Shown here piece by piece: positions 17,382-26,945 of a stretch of 37,084 nt of DNA (position 1 is the first letter of the stretch; every line of letters begins with the position of its first letter). Both the position numbers and the translations under genes were made by a program. Origin of the DNA: Anaerolineae bacterium (GTDB taxonomy: Bacteria > Chloroflexota > Anaerolineae > B4-G1); assembly GCA_026418995.1 (NCBI GenBank), contig JAOAAG010000217.1, positions 1-37,084 of the forward strand. Direction: 5' to 3'. A model generated the notes under the pieces. That model worked only from the letters and a program-made list of their open reading frames with translations. It was not told where the DNA came from and did not search any database.

Positions 17382-18629
17382 ATGAAAGTCTATCTTCGGA
17401 GTTTGGGCTGCCGTTTGAATCAAAGCGAGATTGAGGCACTGGCACGGCAGTTTATGAGGATAGGCCACACGATTGTGAGCGATCCTGTCCAGGCGGATGT
17501 ATGTGTGGTCAACACCTGTGCTGTTACCGCCGAAGCCGAACGTAAGTCGCGCCACGCGCTGAGTGCGCTGGCGCGGGCCAATCCGCAGGCTCGCATTGCT
17601 GCTATCGGTTGCTACGCCACACTTGCGCCACAGGTGTGTTCCACGTTACCAGGGATCGCCTGGGTGCTCCCCAACGCCGAAAAGGATGGGCTTGCGGAAA
17701 GAATGTCCCTGCCCACCGATGCCACCACCCCGGCCCCGGACAATCGTCTCGCCCGTACCCGTGCCTTTGTTAAAGTACAGGATGGGTGCGATAACCGTTG
17801 TACCTACTGTATCGTCGGGATACTGCGGGGGCCGTCGCGTAGCCGGCCGCTGGGCGAGGTGGTGGAGCAGGTGCGCTCCCTGGTCGAGGCCGGGTATAGA
17901 GAGGTGGTACTGACAGGGGTCAACCTGGGGGCCTACGGACAGGAGCTGGGGATGAATAGTGGCCTGCGTATCCTGCTCGAAACACTGCTGGAGCACACTG
18001 ACGTGCAGCGCCTGCGCCTCTCCTCAGTGGAGCCCTGGGATATAGATGAGCGTTTCTTTGCGCTCTGGGAGGATCCGCGCCTGTGCCGACATCTGCATCT
18101 GCCCCTGCAATCCGGCTGTGACGAGCTTCTGCAGCGTATGGGCAGGCGGCTCACCACGCGGGAGTACGCGCGGCTGGTGGCAACGGCCCGTGCGACGATT
18201 CCGGAGCTGGCCATCACCACGGATATCATCGTGGGCTTCCCCGGCGAGGATGAGGCTGCGTTTCGCGCCAGTTACGAGTTCGTAGCTGAGATGGCCTTCG
18301 CCAGGTTACATGTCTTCCCTTACTCGCCCAGGCCGGGCACGCCAGCGGCTGTGATGCCGGGCCAGGTTGAGCGCTGCGTGATGGCGACCCGGGCAGAAGA
18401 GTTCCGGGCCCTCGGGATGAGGCTGGCCCTCCAATTCCGCCAGCAGTTTGTGGGGAGGACGCTGGAAGTGCTGTGGGAACACCGGCGGGCGGATGGTCTG
18501 TGGAGCGGCCTTACCGACAATTACTTGCGCGTTCTCACCGCAAGCGGACGCGCGCTGCATAACCTCATCACTGCTGTACGCCTGACTGGTGTACAGGACG
18601 GACACTTAACAGGCGAGGTGGTCAGTTGA
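17382..18629 (+). CDS. mtaB: tRNA N6-threonylcarbamoyladenosine(37)-methylthiotransferase, MtaB-like
   Basis: A 415-residue radical-SAM methylthiotransferase that adds the 2-methylthio group to t6A37 in tRNAs reading ANN codons. The UPF0004 N-terminal domain carries the auxiliary-cluster cysteines C10, C46 and C77. The radical-SAM motif is DGCDNRCTYCIV (C136, C140, C143). A C-terminal TRAM-like beta domain spans about 350-415. The opening MKVYLRSLGCRLNQSE, with CRLNQ rather than CQMN, favours MtaB over MiaB and RimO. The last bases overlap the HINT gene (TTGA). Confidence 0.92.
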   Translation: MKVYLRSLGCRLNQSEIEALARQFMRIGHTIVSDPVQADVCVVNTCAVTAEAERKSRHALSALARANPQARIAAIGCYATLAPQVCSTLPGIAWVLPNAEKDGLAERMSLPTDATTPAPDNRLARTRAFVKVQDGCDNRCTYCIVGILRGPSRSRPLGEVVEQVRSLVEAGYREVVLTGVNLGAYGQELGMNSGLRILLETLLEHTDVQRLRLSSVEPWDIDERFFALWEDPRLCRHLHLPLQSGCDELLQRMGRRLTTREYARLVATARATIPELAITTDIIVGFPGEDEAAFRASYEFVAEMAFARLHVFPYSPRPGTPAAVMPGQVERCVMATRAEEFRALGMRLALQFRQQFVGRTLEVLWEHRRADGLWSGLTDNYLRVLTASGRALHNLITAVRLTGVQDGHLTGEVVS

Positions 18630-18967
18630 GTGAGTGCATTTTCTGTCGCATTGTCCAGGGAATGGCGCCGGCCCGCGTTATCTACCGGGACGAGGAGATC
18701 ACTGCGTTCCACGACATCAATCCGCAGGCGCCAGTCCACATCCTGATCATCCCTAATCGCCATATCACCAGTGTCGCCTGCATCGAGCCGGGCGACGCCA
18801 ACACATTAGGCCGGCTATTTCTCGTCGCCCGCCAACTGGCGGAACAGGAGAATATCACGGATGGTTACCGAATAGTGGTCAACAGCGGCCGTATGGCAGG
18901 TCAGTCAGTATATCACCTGCATATGCATCTTTTAGGAGGGCGGCGTCTGAGCTGGCCGCCCGGCTAA
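18626..18967 (+). CDS. HINT-type histidine triad hydrolase
   Basis: A 113-residue HIT protein of the HINT (protein kinase C inhibitor-like) branch. CIFCRIV near the N-terminus is the Zn-type CxxC, and the active site is YHLHMHLLGGR (triad 97-101, H99 the expected nucleophile). HINT proteins act as purine nucleoside phosphoramidases. The start is TTG, overlapping the mtaB stop codon (TTGA); AGGCGAGGTGG lies upstream and serves as ribosome binding site. It ends in WPPG, as most HINT proteins do. Confidence 0.93.
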   Translation: MSECIFCRIVQGMAPARVIYRDEEITAFHDINPQAPVHILIIPNRHITSVACIEPGDANTLGRLFLVARQLAEQENITDGYRIVVNSGRMAGQSVYHLHMHLLGGRRLSWPPG

Positions 18968-18980
18968 AGGAGGTACACCA

Positions 18981-19631
18981 GTGCTTGTTAGAGACCGCAT
19001 GACGCCCAACCCCGTCACTGTGAGGACAGATACCAGCATTAAGGAGGCGCTGGAACTGGTGCGCAGCCAGCCCTTCCGCCACCTGCCGGTGCTGGACGAG
19101 AACGGGAAGCTCGTCGGCATTGTCACCGAAAAGAGCCTGGTCTATGCCTCTCCGACCGCGACCACTACCCTCAGCGTATTCGAGGTGGATTACATTCTCT
19201 CTCGCACCAGGGTGGGGCAAGTGATCCATGGCGAAGTGATCACCGTGGGCCCTGATCTGCCTATCGAGGAGGCGGCGCGGAAGATGATAGACCATCGCAT
19301 CGGTTGCCTGCCGGTAGTCGAGGATGGCAAGCTCATCGGCATCATCAGCGATACGGACATCTTCCGTGTCTTTGTCGAAGGGCTGGGTGGGGGACATCCT
19401 TCGCTGCGGATCACTGTCGTCATTCCAGAAGAGGTAGGCAGTCTGGCCTATATTACAAGCTGCATTGCTGACGCGGGGGCCAACATCCACTCGCTGGGCA
19501 TGTTCTGGGGCGATAGCCCCGCCGACCGGGTGATCGCGTTCCGGCTGGAGCGGGTGGAGCGGGATGCGATTTTAGAAGCACTGGCTATGGCGGGGATCAA
19601 GGTGGTGCATGTCTGGGAACCGCCTGCCTGA
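18981..19631 (+). CDS. CBS-domain pair protein with C-terminal ACT-like domain
   Basis: A 216-residue protein with two CBS motifs (about 1-60 and 74-130; RDRMTPNPVTV and IHGEVITVGPDLPIEEAA), followed by an ACT-like segment (about 140-216; LRITVVIPEEVGSLAYITSCIADAGANI). This layout matches AcuB-like proteins. CBS pairs usually bind adenine nucleotides and ACT domains small ligands, so it is probably a cytoplasmic energy or metabolite sensor. The first CBS carries an insertion (SPTATTTLSVFEVDYILS). GTG start with AAAGGAGGT six bases upstream. It is in line with the mtaB-HINT genes. Confidence 0.88.
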   Translation: MLVRDRMTPNPVTVRTDTSIKEALELVRSQPFRHLPVLDENGKLVGIVTEKSLVYASPTATTTLSVFEVDYILSRTRVGQVIHGEVITVGPDLPIEEAARKMIDHRIGCLPVVEDGKLIGIISDTDIFRVFVEGLGGGHPSLRITVVIPEEVGSLAYITSCIADAGANIHSLGMFWGDSPADRVIAFRLERVERDAILEALAMAGIKVVHVWEPPA

Positions 19632-19670
19632 GCGGATCGGCTCCGCCATAGTGAACGGGGGCAGGCCGCT

Positions 19671-20222
19671 GTGCGCGTGATCGCCGGCAAAGCCAAAGGG
19701 CATCGGCTCAGAGCAGTGCCGGGCGGGGGAACGCGCCCGATCACCGATCGCGCGAAATCGGCCCTCTTCAGCATCATCGGCGACGGTGTTGTCGGCTCCC
19801 GTTTCCTCGATCTGTTTGCAGGAACAGGGCAGGTCGGGATCGAGGCTTTGAGCCGTGGGGCCAGAGAGGTTGTATTTGTGGAGCGAGGGGGTCAAGCGCT
19901 GCGCACCATCCGTGCTAACCTGGCCCATACGCGGCTGGCAGAGCGGGCGCGTGTGGTACGTGCCGATGTGTTCGATTTTCTCTCCAAGGCTATGCCAGGG
20001 GAGGCGTTCAATTACATTTATGTGGCTCCGCCACAGTACAAAGGATTGTGGGCCAGGACGCTGATGTTGCTGGATGCCAGGCCCGGCTGGCTGGCAGCGG
20101 ACGGTTGGGCCATAGCGCAGATTCACCCCCGTGAGTACGAGGCGCTGGCGTTGGAGCACCTGGCCCTGTTTGACCAGCGCGCTTATGGCAGTGTGATGTT
20201 GTGTTTCTATGTGCTCCGGTAG
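19671..20222 (+). CDS. RsmD-like 16S rRNA guanine-N2 methyltransferase
   Basis: A 183-residue SAM methyltransferase of the RsmD (COG0742) family, which methylates G966 (E. coli numbering) of 16S rRNA. The N-terminal signature MRVIAGKAKGHRL and the RPITDRAKSALFSII segment are classical. The SAM-binding motif is FLDLFAGTGQVGIEAL (46-60). The catalytic DPPY/F motif of the family is replaced by VAPPQY (118-123), with Ala at the Asp position. It may still be active, but the change is notable. GTG start with a GGGGGCAGG-like ribosome binding site. Confidence 0.85.
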   Translation: MRVIAGKAKGHRLRAVPGGGTRPITDRAKSALFSIIGDGVVGSRFLDLFAGTGQVGIEALSRGAREVVFVERGGQALRTIRANLAHTRLAERARVVRADVFDFLSKAMPGEAFNYIYVAPPQYKGLWARTLMLLDARPGWLAADGWAIAQIHPREYEALALEHLALFDQRAYGSVMLCFYVLR

Positions 20223-20241
20223 GCGAGTACGGAGGGCGACC

Positions 20242-20568
20242 ATGGGTCTCTTGAAGAAAGTGAGTGAGCTTTTCAAAGGCAGCGGGGAGGAAGAACGTCA
20301 TGTACACTGGGAGTATGTGCGCTGCTCCCGCTGTGGTGAAAAGATCAGAGTGCGTGTTGACCTGGCCAACGAGCTGACTCCCCAGTTGGACGAGGGGGGA
20401 GAGGGGGCCTATTATGTGCGCAAGGGGGTCATCGGCAGCGGCCAGCGACGTTGCTTCCAGTTGATCGAGGTGGAATTGTACTTCGACGCCGACCGTAAGC
20501 TGCTCTCGCGTTACATCACCGGCGGGGCGTTCATCACCCGCGAGGAATTCGAGAAGGTTGAGTCATAG
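20242..20568 (+). CDS. Small conserved-looking protein with CxxC motif, unknown function
   Basis: A 108-residue cytoplasmic protein not recognised as a named family. The first ATG with a ribosome binding site (GGAGGG at 20231) is used; a longer frame overlaps the rsmD-like gene and lacks one. A basic amphipathic start, MGLLKKVSELFKG, is followed by WEYVRCSRCGEKIRVRVDL, a half zinc-ribbon (CxxC at about residues 29-32). The rest is a compact alpha/beta sequence with YVRKGVIGSGQRRCFQLIEVELYFD. One zinc-binding pair only, so dimeric metal binding is possible. It is the last gene of the plus-strand run and converges on the GH43 gene. Confidence 0.8.
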   Translation: MGLLKKVSELFKGSGEEERHVHWEYVRCSRCGEKIRVRVDLANELTPQLDEGGEGAYYVRKGVIGSGQRRCFQLIEVELYFDADRKLLSRYITGGAFITREEFEKVES

Positions 20569-20602
20569 GGACACTGTGCTTTTAGTCCGCGGCTCACCCG
20601 GC

Positions 20603-21643
<1,041 letters not shown>

Positions 21644-21660
21644 TCACGCAGGCGCGCCCG

Positions 21661-23145
21661 TTACAGCTTAAACGTCAGCGCCGCGACGGAGAGCGGCGGC
21701 AATTGCACCGTCGCCCGCCCGTTTTTGCACTGCGCCTCTGCGAAAGGCTGCGCCTGAACCACATTGGGCTGCTCGAACGAGTTGGCCGCCTTGGGGTCGG
21801 GGCCGGTGAGCAATTCGGCGCTTTCCAGCCCGATAATGGCGCAATCGGCCGGTGCGATGTGGACGGTCGCGGCCTCGTCCAGGCTACGGTTGGTCAAAAA
21901 GATGTGAAGGTAACCCTCGCCCAGAATGGCGCTCGTGTCAATGTAGTGGACTGTGCCGTTTGTCTTGCCCACATAAACCGGCCCATCAACCACCGCCCGC
22001 AACGCGACCCCCTTCCGCCGCTTAGCATACATCTCGAAGGGATAGAAGATGGACTGGATCAGCAGCTCGTCGCCGCGCGTGAGGAGTGGGGCGATGACGT
22101 TGACGATCTGCGCCAGGTTGGCGATCTTGACCACATCGGCGTGACGGATGAAGCTGTTGAGGAAGCCCGCCACAACAAGCGCGTCTTCCAGATTGTACAC
22201 CTCCTCGATCAGATGGGGAGCGAACTTGCCCTCGCCGTCCATCTGCATATTCTTGTACCAGACGTTCCACTCGTCAAAACACAGGTACACACGCTTGTTG
22301 CTTCTGCGCCTGGCTTGGACAAAACGGCAGACCGCGTCCATCTCCTCAATCTGGCGGTCTATCGAGTTAGTGATGGCGAGGTAGTCGGGCGTGTCGTTCT
22401 CGCGATTGCCCACGTAACGGTGCAGGCTGACATAGTCGGCCAGGTCGCCGATGTACTCCAGTACCACACGATCCCATTCCATGTACGTGGGCAGGCCCGT
22501 CGTACACGAGCCACAGGCCACCAGTTCGATAGACCGATCTACATCCTTCATCATCTTGGCTGCCTGCTGGGCGCGGATGGCATACTGGTCGGCGGGCACG
22601 TGGCCCAACTGCCAGGGGCCGTCCATCTCGTTGCCCAGGCACCACAGTTTGACCGCATACGGCTCAGGGCTGCCGTTGGCGGCGCGCATATCGGCGTACC
22701 TGGTGCCGGGCGGGCAGTTACAGTACTCCACCCAGTTGCGTGCTTCCTCTGGTGTCCCCGTCCCAAGGTTGACGGTGAGCATCGGTGTCCAGCCCATCTT
22801 GCGGCAGAGCTTGATGTACTCGTCGGTGCCGAAGTGGTTAGGCTCGATGGATTGCCAGGCCAGTTCGCGCACGGTGGGGCGGCTCTCACGGGGGCCAACG
22901 CCGTCCATCCAGTGATAGCCGGAGGCGAAGTTGCCGCCCGGGTAGCGCATCGCGGTCATCTGTAGCCGTGCCAATGCTTCTAGCACGTCGGTGCGGAAGC
23001 CGTCTTCATCAGCATGGGCGCTCTTGGGGTCGTAGACGCCTTCATACACTGCGCGGCCCAGGTGCTCCAGGAAGCCGCCAAAGATGCGCGGGTCTACCTG
23101 GCCGATCTGAAAAGCAGAATGCAGGTGGATTGTTGTGTCTTTCAT
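21661..23145 (-). CDS. Alpha-N-arabinofuranosidase, GH51
   Basis: A 494-residue GH51 enzyme, full length for the family, without signal peptide and so cytoplasmic. It removes terminal alpha-L-arabinofuranosyl units from arabino-oligosaccharides. The start MKDTTIHLHSAFQIGQVDPRIFGGFLEHLG, given here as motif positions 1-30, is typical. The acid/base Glu is in LGNEMDGPW (E173) and the nucleophile in CFDEWNVWY (E292). AAGGAG lies upstream of the ATG. It lies between the permease genes and the GH43 gene, fitting intracellular processing of imported oligomers. Confidence 0.95.
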   Translation of the reverse strand: MKDTTIHLHSAFQIGQVDPRIFGGFLEHLGRAVYEGVYDPKSAHADEDGFRTDVLEALARLQMTAMRYPGGNFASGYHWMDGVGPRESRPTVRELAWQSIEPNHFGTDEYIKLCRKMGWTPMLTVNLGTGTPEEARNWVEYCNCPPGTRYADMRAANGSPEPYAVKLWCLGNEMDGPWQLGHVPADQYAIRAQQAAKMMKDVDRSIELVACGSCTTGLPTYMEWDRVVLEYIGDLADYVSLHRYVGNRENDTPDYLAITNSIDRQIEEMDAVCRFVQARRRSNKRVYLCFDEWNVWYKNMQMDGEGKFAPHLIEEVYNLEDALVVAGFLNSFIRHADVVKIANLAQIVNVIAPLLTRGDELLIQSIFYPFEMYAKRRKGVALRAVVDGPVYVGKTNGTVHYIDTSAILGEGYLHIFLTNRSLDEAATVHIAPADCAIIGLESAELLTGPDPKAANSFEQPNVVQAQPFAEAQCKNGRATVQLPPLSVAALTFKL

Positions 23146-23179
23146 TTCCCTCTTCTCCTTGATGATGGTATCGTGCTGG

Positions 23180-24052
23180 TCATTGACCAGCCAGGCCGGT
23201 CATCGTAATGCCAGCGATGATCCTGCGCTGGAAGAAGGCATAGAACAGGAGAGCTGGCATTGAGGCGATGAAGGCCCCAGCATAGGCGAGTCCGCGCTGG
23301 ATGTAGCTGCCCTGCTGGATGAATACCAGCCCTACCGGTAAAGTATACACCATGCGCTCGCCAAGGACAATCAAGGGCCAGAAGAGGTCGTTCCACAAAC
23401 CCAGGAAAGCGAAGATGGAAAGCGCGACCATCGAGCCGGTCACCATCGGTACGCAAATCTGCCAGTAGATGCGGAAACTACCGGCGCCGTCAATGCGCGC
23501 GGCGTCCTCGATCTCGGAGGGTATCGAGTAGAAGTGCTGGCGCATCAGGAAGATGCCGGTGACCTGTGCGGCAGCGGGCCACCAAATCGCGTGATAGGTG
23601 TTTAACAGCTTCAGATCACGGAGCAGGAGAAACGAAGGGATCAGTGTGATGGCTGCCGGGATCATCAGGCTGAAGATCAGGAGCGAGAACAGGAATCCCT
23701 TGCCGGGGAACTCTAAGCGAGCGAAGGCATAGCCGCTTAACGATGAGAGAAAGACGATCACCCCCGTGCCGCCGAATGAGACGATGAGGCTGTTCAGAAA
23801 CCAGCGTTCGATAGGTAGTGTCTTGTCTACAAAGATGTGTATGAAGTTCGAGAGTGTGATCGGGTTGGGGATCCACTCGATCGGGTAGTTTAATTGCTTT
23901 GACTCCAAGGTGAACGCCATAGTGGTCATGTAAATCAGCGGGACAATCACGGCGGCAATCAGAGGTAGGAAAGCGATCCATAGCAACACCGTTCGCAGCG
24001 CTTTCCTGTAACGGAATCGCCTGATTGGAGCTACGTGGGTTAACTTAGCCAT
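23180..24052 (-). CDS. Carbohydrate ABC transporter permease, MalG/AraQ type
   Basis: A 290-residue inner-membrane permease with six helices. The binding-protein-dependent transport motif [18 protein letters not shown] (about 197-214) is the EAA loop that contacts the ATPase. Arabino-oligosaccharide uptake is inferred from the flanking GH51/GH43 genes. AAAGGAG precedes the ATG. It pairs with the MalF-type permease 13 bases upstream. No ATPase gene is in the locus, so a shared MsmX/MsiK-like ATPase elsewhere is likely. Confidence 0.92.
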   Translation of the reverse strand: MAKLTHVAPIRRFRYRKALRTVLLWIAFLPLIAAVIVPLIYMTTMAFTLESKQLNYPIEWIPNPITLSNFIHIFVDKTLPIERWFLNSLIVSFGGTGVIVFLSSLSGYAFARLEFPGKGFLFSLLIFSLMIPAAITLIPSFLLLRDLKLLNTYHAIWWPAAAQVTGIFLMRQHFYSIPSEIEDAARIDGAGSFRIYWQICVPMVTGSMVALSIFAFLGLWNDLFWPLIVLGERMVYTLPVGLVFIQQGSYIQRGLAYAGAFIASMPALLFYAFFQRRIIAGITMTGLAGQ

Positions 24053-24065
24053 GCAACCACTCCTT

Positions 24066-24995
24066 TTAGTATTCGGCGCGTTGGCGCATCGTCCTGAACA
24101 TGATAGCCGTGATGATAATCATAATAGCGGCCAGCACGACCGAGATAGAAGAGGCATATCCGAACCGGAAGTATTTCCACGCTGTCTCATAGAGATACAT
24201 AGTGGCCGTGCGTGAGGCGTTGCCCGGCCCTCCGCCGGTGATGATGTAAGGCTGGGCGAAGACCTGCATATGGGCAATGAACTGAGTCGTCGCCACGAAC
24301 AGCATTGTGGGCATCATCAGGGGAAGCGTGATGCGGAAGAATGCCTGCATCGTGCCTGCTCCGTCAATCTTGGCTGCTTCGTACAATGGCTCGGGGATGT
24401 TTTGCAGGCCAGCGATAAATACGAGCATCGGGAAACCAACAGTCCACCACACTGTGGTCAGAGCTAACGTTGGGATCACTAACTGTGGATCACCCAGCCA
24501 CAGGATACGTGGCCCACCGAAGATGTACGAGATGAAGTAGTTCACGATGCCAACCTGCCCACTCCAGATGCGTATGCCGAGGATACCCAATACCGAGACG
24601 GAAAGGATATTCGGGGCATAGAACAGCACGCGCAGAAAGTGGCTGCCGAAGAAGGGGTGTTTCAAAGCAGTAGCTAACAGCAACGCTAGCAGGATGTTCA
24701 GCGCCACGGTGATCAGCGTAAACTCAATGGTGTTGCCCAGCGCCTGCCAGAAGACTTTGTCCTTCACTAAAGCCACGTAGTTCGCCAGCCCGACAAACGG
24801 CTGTTCCTTGAGCATGATTTTCCAGTCATACAGGCTGATCTGGAGACCACGGAAGATGGGATAGAGCAGAAATACCCCAAAGAAAAAGTAATGAGGCAGG
24901 ATGAAGAGATAGTTGGGAAGTTGCTTACGCAACTGTTTCCAGAGCCCGCTGCGGGCTCTCGTAGTATGGACTGCGGGCATCGTGAGTGCAGTCAT
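24066..24995 (-). CDS. Carbohydrate ABC transporter permease, MalF/AraP type
   Basis: An inner-membrane permease of about 309 residues with six helices and the EAA loop [18 protein letters not shown]. It partners the MalG-type protein encoded next. I chose the ATG at 24995 because GGAAAGG lies at a workable distance. The ATG at 25001 (two codons longer, MAMTALT...) directly abuts that sequence and is the alternative. It is separated from the binding-protein gene by about 185 bases that contain a hairpin, a common arrangement that lets the binding protein be made in excess. Confidence 0.92.
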   Translation of the reverse strand: MTALTMPAVHTTRARSGLWKQLRKQLPNYLFILPHYFFFGVFLLYPIFRGLQISLYDWKIMLKEQPFVGLANYVALVKDKVFWQALGNTIEFTLITVALNILLALLLATALKHPFFGSHFLRVLFYAPNILSVSVLGILGIRIWSGQVGIVNYFISYIFGGPRILWLGDPQLVIPTLALTTVWWTVGFPMLVFIAGLQNIPEPLYEAAKIDGAGTMQAFFRITLPLMMPTMLFVATTQFIAHMQVFAQPYIITGGGPGNASRTATMYLYETAWKYFRFGYASSISVVLAAIMIIITAIMFRTMRQRAEY

Positions 24996-25029
24996 AGCCA
25001 TCCTTTCCAGGGTTTATTGCAGCGACCGG

Positions 25030-25078
25030 GGTGGGGGTATGTTGCAGGTAGCGCATTGCCTGTCTACACACCCCCACC
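25030..25078. repeat. Inverted repeat in the binding protein-permease gap
   Basis: Arms GGTGGGGGT (25030-25038) and ACCCCCACC (25070-25078) with a 31-base interval that itself holds a short CAGG/CCTG stem. There is no T-run, so it is better explained as an mRNA-stabilising or segmenting structure downstream of the binding-protein gene than as a full terminator. Confidence 0.5.
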
Positions 25079-25180
25079 TTCACGAGGGCACCTAAGAAGC
25101 CACTGTGAACTCCCGAAGCCACTAATGCCAGTAATGGTCACTCCCCATCTGGGCAGCCGTTATCTGGAGCGAGCTGCAGA

Positions 25181-26638
25181 CTATGGTCGGTCGAGAATAG
25201 CCTGGATCTGGACTGCTCCGTCTTTCAGTGCTTGGTCTACTGGCTCGTCTGGGTTGGCGAGGGCATTGCCGATAGCGGTCTCGTAGGCTGTCTGGAGTTC
25301 GACAAAGGCCTTGTGCGCCATATCTGTGCGACCGATGGCGTTGAATTGCTCGGCTGCGACACGCACCCCCTTGACCGCCTGTACTTCAGGCGACTGTTGT
25401 ACGGACAGCAAAGCGGGCACCTGGCCTGCCTGTGTCCAGTAGGCACCGTTCTGCAGCAAGTAGAGCATCAGTTTCTTGGACTTTTCGATGCCATCCTGAT
25501 CCACGCCTACCGGTATGGAGAAGATGTGTGAGTCGAACTTGACCGCCTGGTGACCATCGGGGGCTAAGGAATTGATCCAGGTTATCTCAGTAACCTCAGC
25601 CAGGTCAGGGTTGTCCCGGAAAAAGCCACCTAGCCAGGTGCCCTCCCACATGAAGACGAGGCGCTGAGGTTTGTAGACATCACCTGACCACGTGGAATAG
25701 GCTTCCCATGGTGCACAGATGTGATACTTGTACATCATATCGTGCCAGTACTGGATGGCAGCAATGGACTGAGGGCTGTCCAGGGTAGCCTTTGTGCCAT
25801 CGTCGCTGATCACGCCACCACGGAATTGCCACATCGTAGTGGGGAAGCTGTAGCGCGTCCACGTGGGATACATGGCCCAGATGTTTACATTGTTCGGGTC
25901 AAAGCCTGCCTCATTCGGGTGCTTGCCATTGACGTCTACGGTGAGCTGCTGTCCCCACTCGATGAACTCGGCACCGTTCTTGGGCAGGCTGGCGGGGTCA
26001 GAAGGCAGGCCGGCCTCTTCCAGCAGCCTCTTGTTGTAATAGAGTACCCACCCGTGGTTGTCGAACGGCACGGCCATTGTTTCCCCGTTGACGGTGATCT
26101 GGTTGATCAGATTAGAGTTGAACTGGTCCTTCGTAAGCGTGCCGTCGAACATGATGTCTTCCATTGAGAGCATGAGCCCCTGCGATGCCATCTGGTTGAC
26201 CTCGGCAGCGTGGAAGATGACCAGGTCGGGTGGTGTGCCAGCGGCCACGGCGGTGGGATATTTCTGGAAGAAGAGGTCCCAGGGGATGCCCTCAGAACGC
26301 AGGCAGACCTCTGGGGTAGCCTCGGCAAACATCGCCAGCATTTCGGCGAAGACCGCGCCGTCAGCGCCGGTCAGGCCGTGCCAGAGGATCAGCGGGTCGC
26401 CGCATTCGCCAAAGGCATTCACGATAGGGGTCGGTTCGACCGGAACTTCCGGGGCCAAGGTCGGGGTGGGCTCTGCGGCAGGCGCTGCGGGTTTCGTGGC
26501 AGTGGCTTCGGCTGGCTGCTGAACGGCCTGGGTCGGTGCGACCGTAGGAGCAGCGCGGCAGGCAGCCAGGGCTGCACTGGCAACGGTGAAAGCCCCCACG
26601 CGCAGGAACTCGCGGCGGCTCAGTGTCTTTTTATCCAT
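25181..26638 (-). CDS. Sugar ABC transporter substrate-binding lipoprotein (Tat signal)
   Basis: A 485-residue family 1 (MalE/UgpB-like) binding protein. The start [15 protein letters not shown] has a twin-arginine motif, followed by a hydrophobic stretch and lipobox LAAC, so it is a Tat-exported lipoprotein. A Thr/Pro/Ala-rich linker (about 35-70) leads to the ligand domain, beginning [13 protein letters not shown]. Motifs of the family include [22 protein letters not shown] and [19 protein letters not shown] precedes this ATG; a longer open frame upstream would read through the leader and is rejected. It probably delivers arabino-oligosaccharides to the two permeases that follow. Confidence 0.93.
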   Translation of the reverse strand: MDKKTLSRREFLRVGAFTVASAALAACRAAPTVAPTQAVQQPAEATATKPAAPAAEPTPTLAPEVPVEPTPIVNAFGECGDPLILWHGLTGADGAVFAEMLAMFAEATPEVCLRSEGIPWDLFFQKYPTAVAAGTPPDLVIFHAAEVNQMASQGLMLSMEDIMFDGTLTKDQFNSNLINQITVNGETMAVPFDNHGWVLYYNKRLLEEAGLPSDPASLPKNGAEFIEWGQQLTVDVNGKHPNEAGFDPNNVNIWAMYPTWTRYSFPTTMWQFRGGVISDDGTKATLDSPQSIAAIQYWHDMMYKYHICAPWEAYSTWSGDVYKPQRLVFMWEGTWLGGFFRDNPDLAEVTEITWINSLAPDGHQAVKFDSHIFSIPVGVDQDGIEKSKKLMLYLLQNGAYWTQAGQVPALLSVQQSPEVQAVKGVRVAAEQFNAIGRTDMAHKAFVELQTAYETAIGNALANPDEPVDQALKDGAVQIQAILDRP

Positions 26639-26711
26639 GCTTATCCTCCTTGATTTTGTCGGGGAATGTGATAAACTATTTCTTGCGCAGGGTAAACCTG
26701 CACGACACACG

Positions 26712-26751
26712 GCGCAGGCCACTGGCCCGGAGCAGGAATAGTGGCCTGCGC
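26712..26751 (-). promoter_or_regulatory. 12-bp hairpin in the leader of the binding-protein gene
   Basis: Perfect arms GCGCAGGCCACT (26712-26723) and AGTGGCCTGCGC (26740-26751) with a 16-base loop. It lies in the probable 5' untranslated region of the arabinose-polymer operon, about 75 bases before the start codon. It could be a regulator-binding palindrome, an mRNA stabiliser or an attenuator. There is no T-run directly after it in the operon direction. Confidence 0.5.
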
Positions 26752-26827
26752 ATTATTTATCGCTACTTTTATCCAATAACCCTCACCCCCTTTCATCTCA
26801 AGGTCCTCAGACCAACTGCTGATCTTG

Positions 26828-26856
26828 TTGACGGGATTTATGGAATGTGCTATGAT
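26828..26856 (+). promoter_or_regulatory. Promoter of the HTH/receiver regulator gene
   Basis: Plus strand: -35 TTGACG (26828-26833), a 17-base spacer and -10 TATGAT (26851-26856). Transcription would start at about 26863, leaving an 80-base leader. It is divergent from the sugar-transport operon. I could not fix a convincing promoter for that operon in the rest of the 307-base gap. Confidence 0.7.
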
Positions 26857-26945
26857 GGTACGAAAACATACTGCTGTACCGAAATTCATCATACCACATC
26901 ACATGGCCGCTGTCCACATCAGAAACCCTTCGATTTTCCGTCACA

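Noticed and set aside
21703-22965. Long plus-strand open frame of 420 codons opposite the GH51 gene
   Set aside because: It is a shadow of the high-GC GH51 gene, whose catalytic motifs are clear; the plus frame has no recognisable domain or ribosome binding site.
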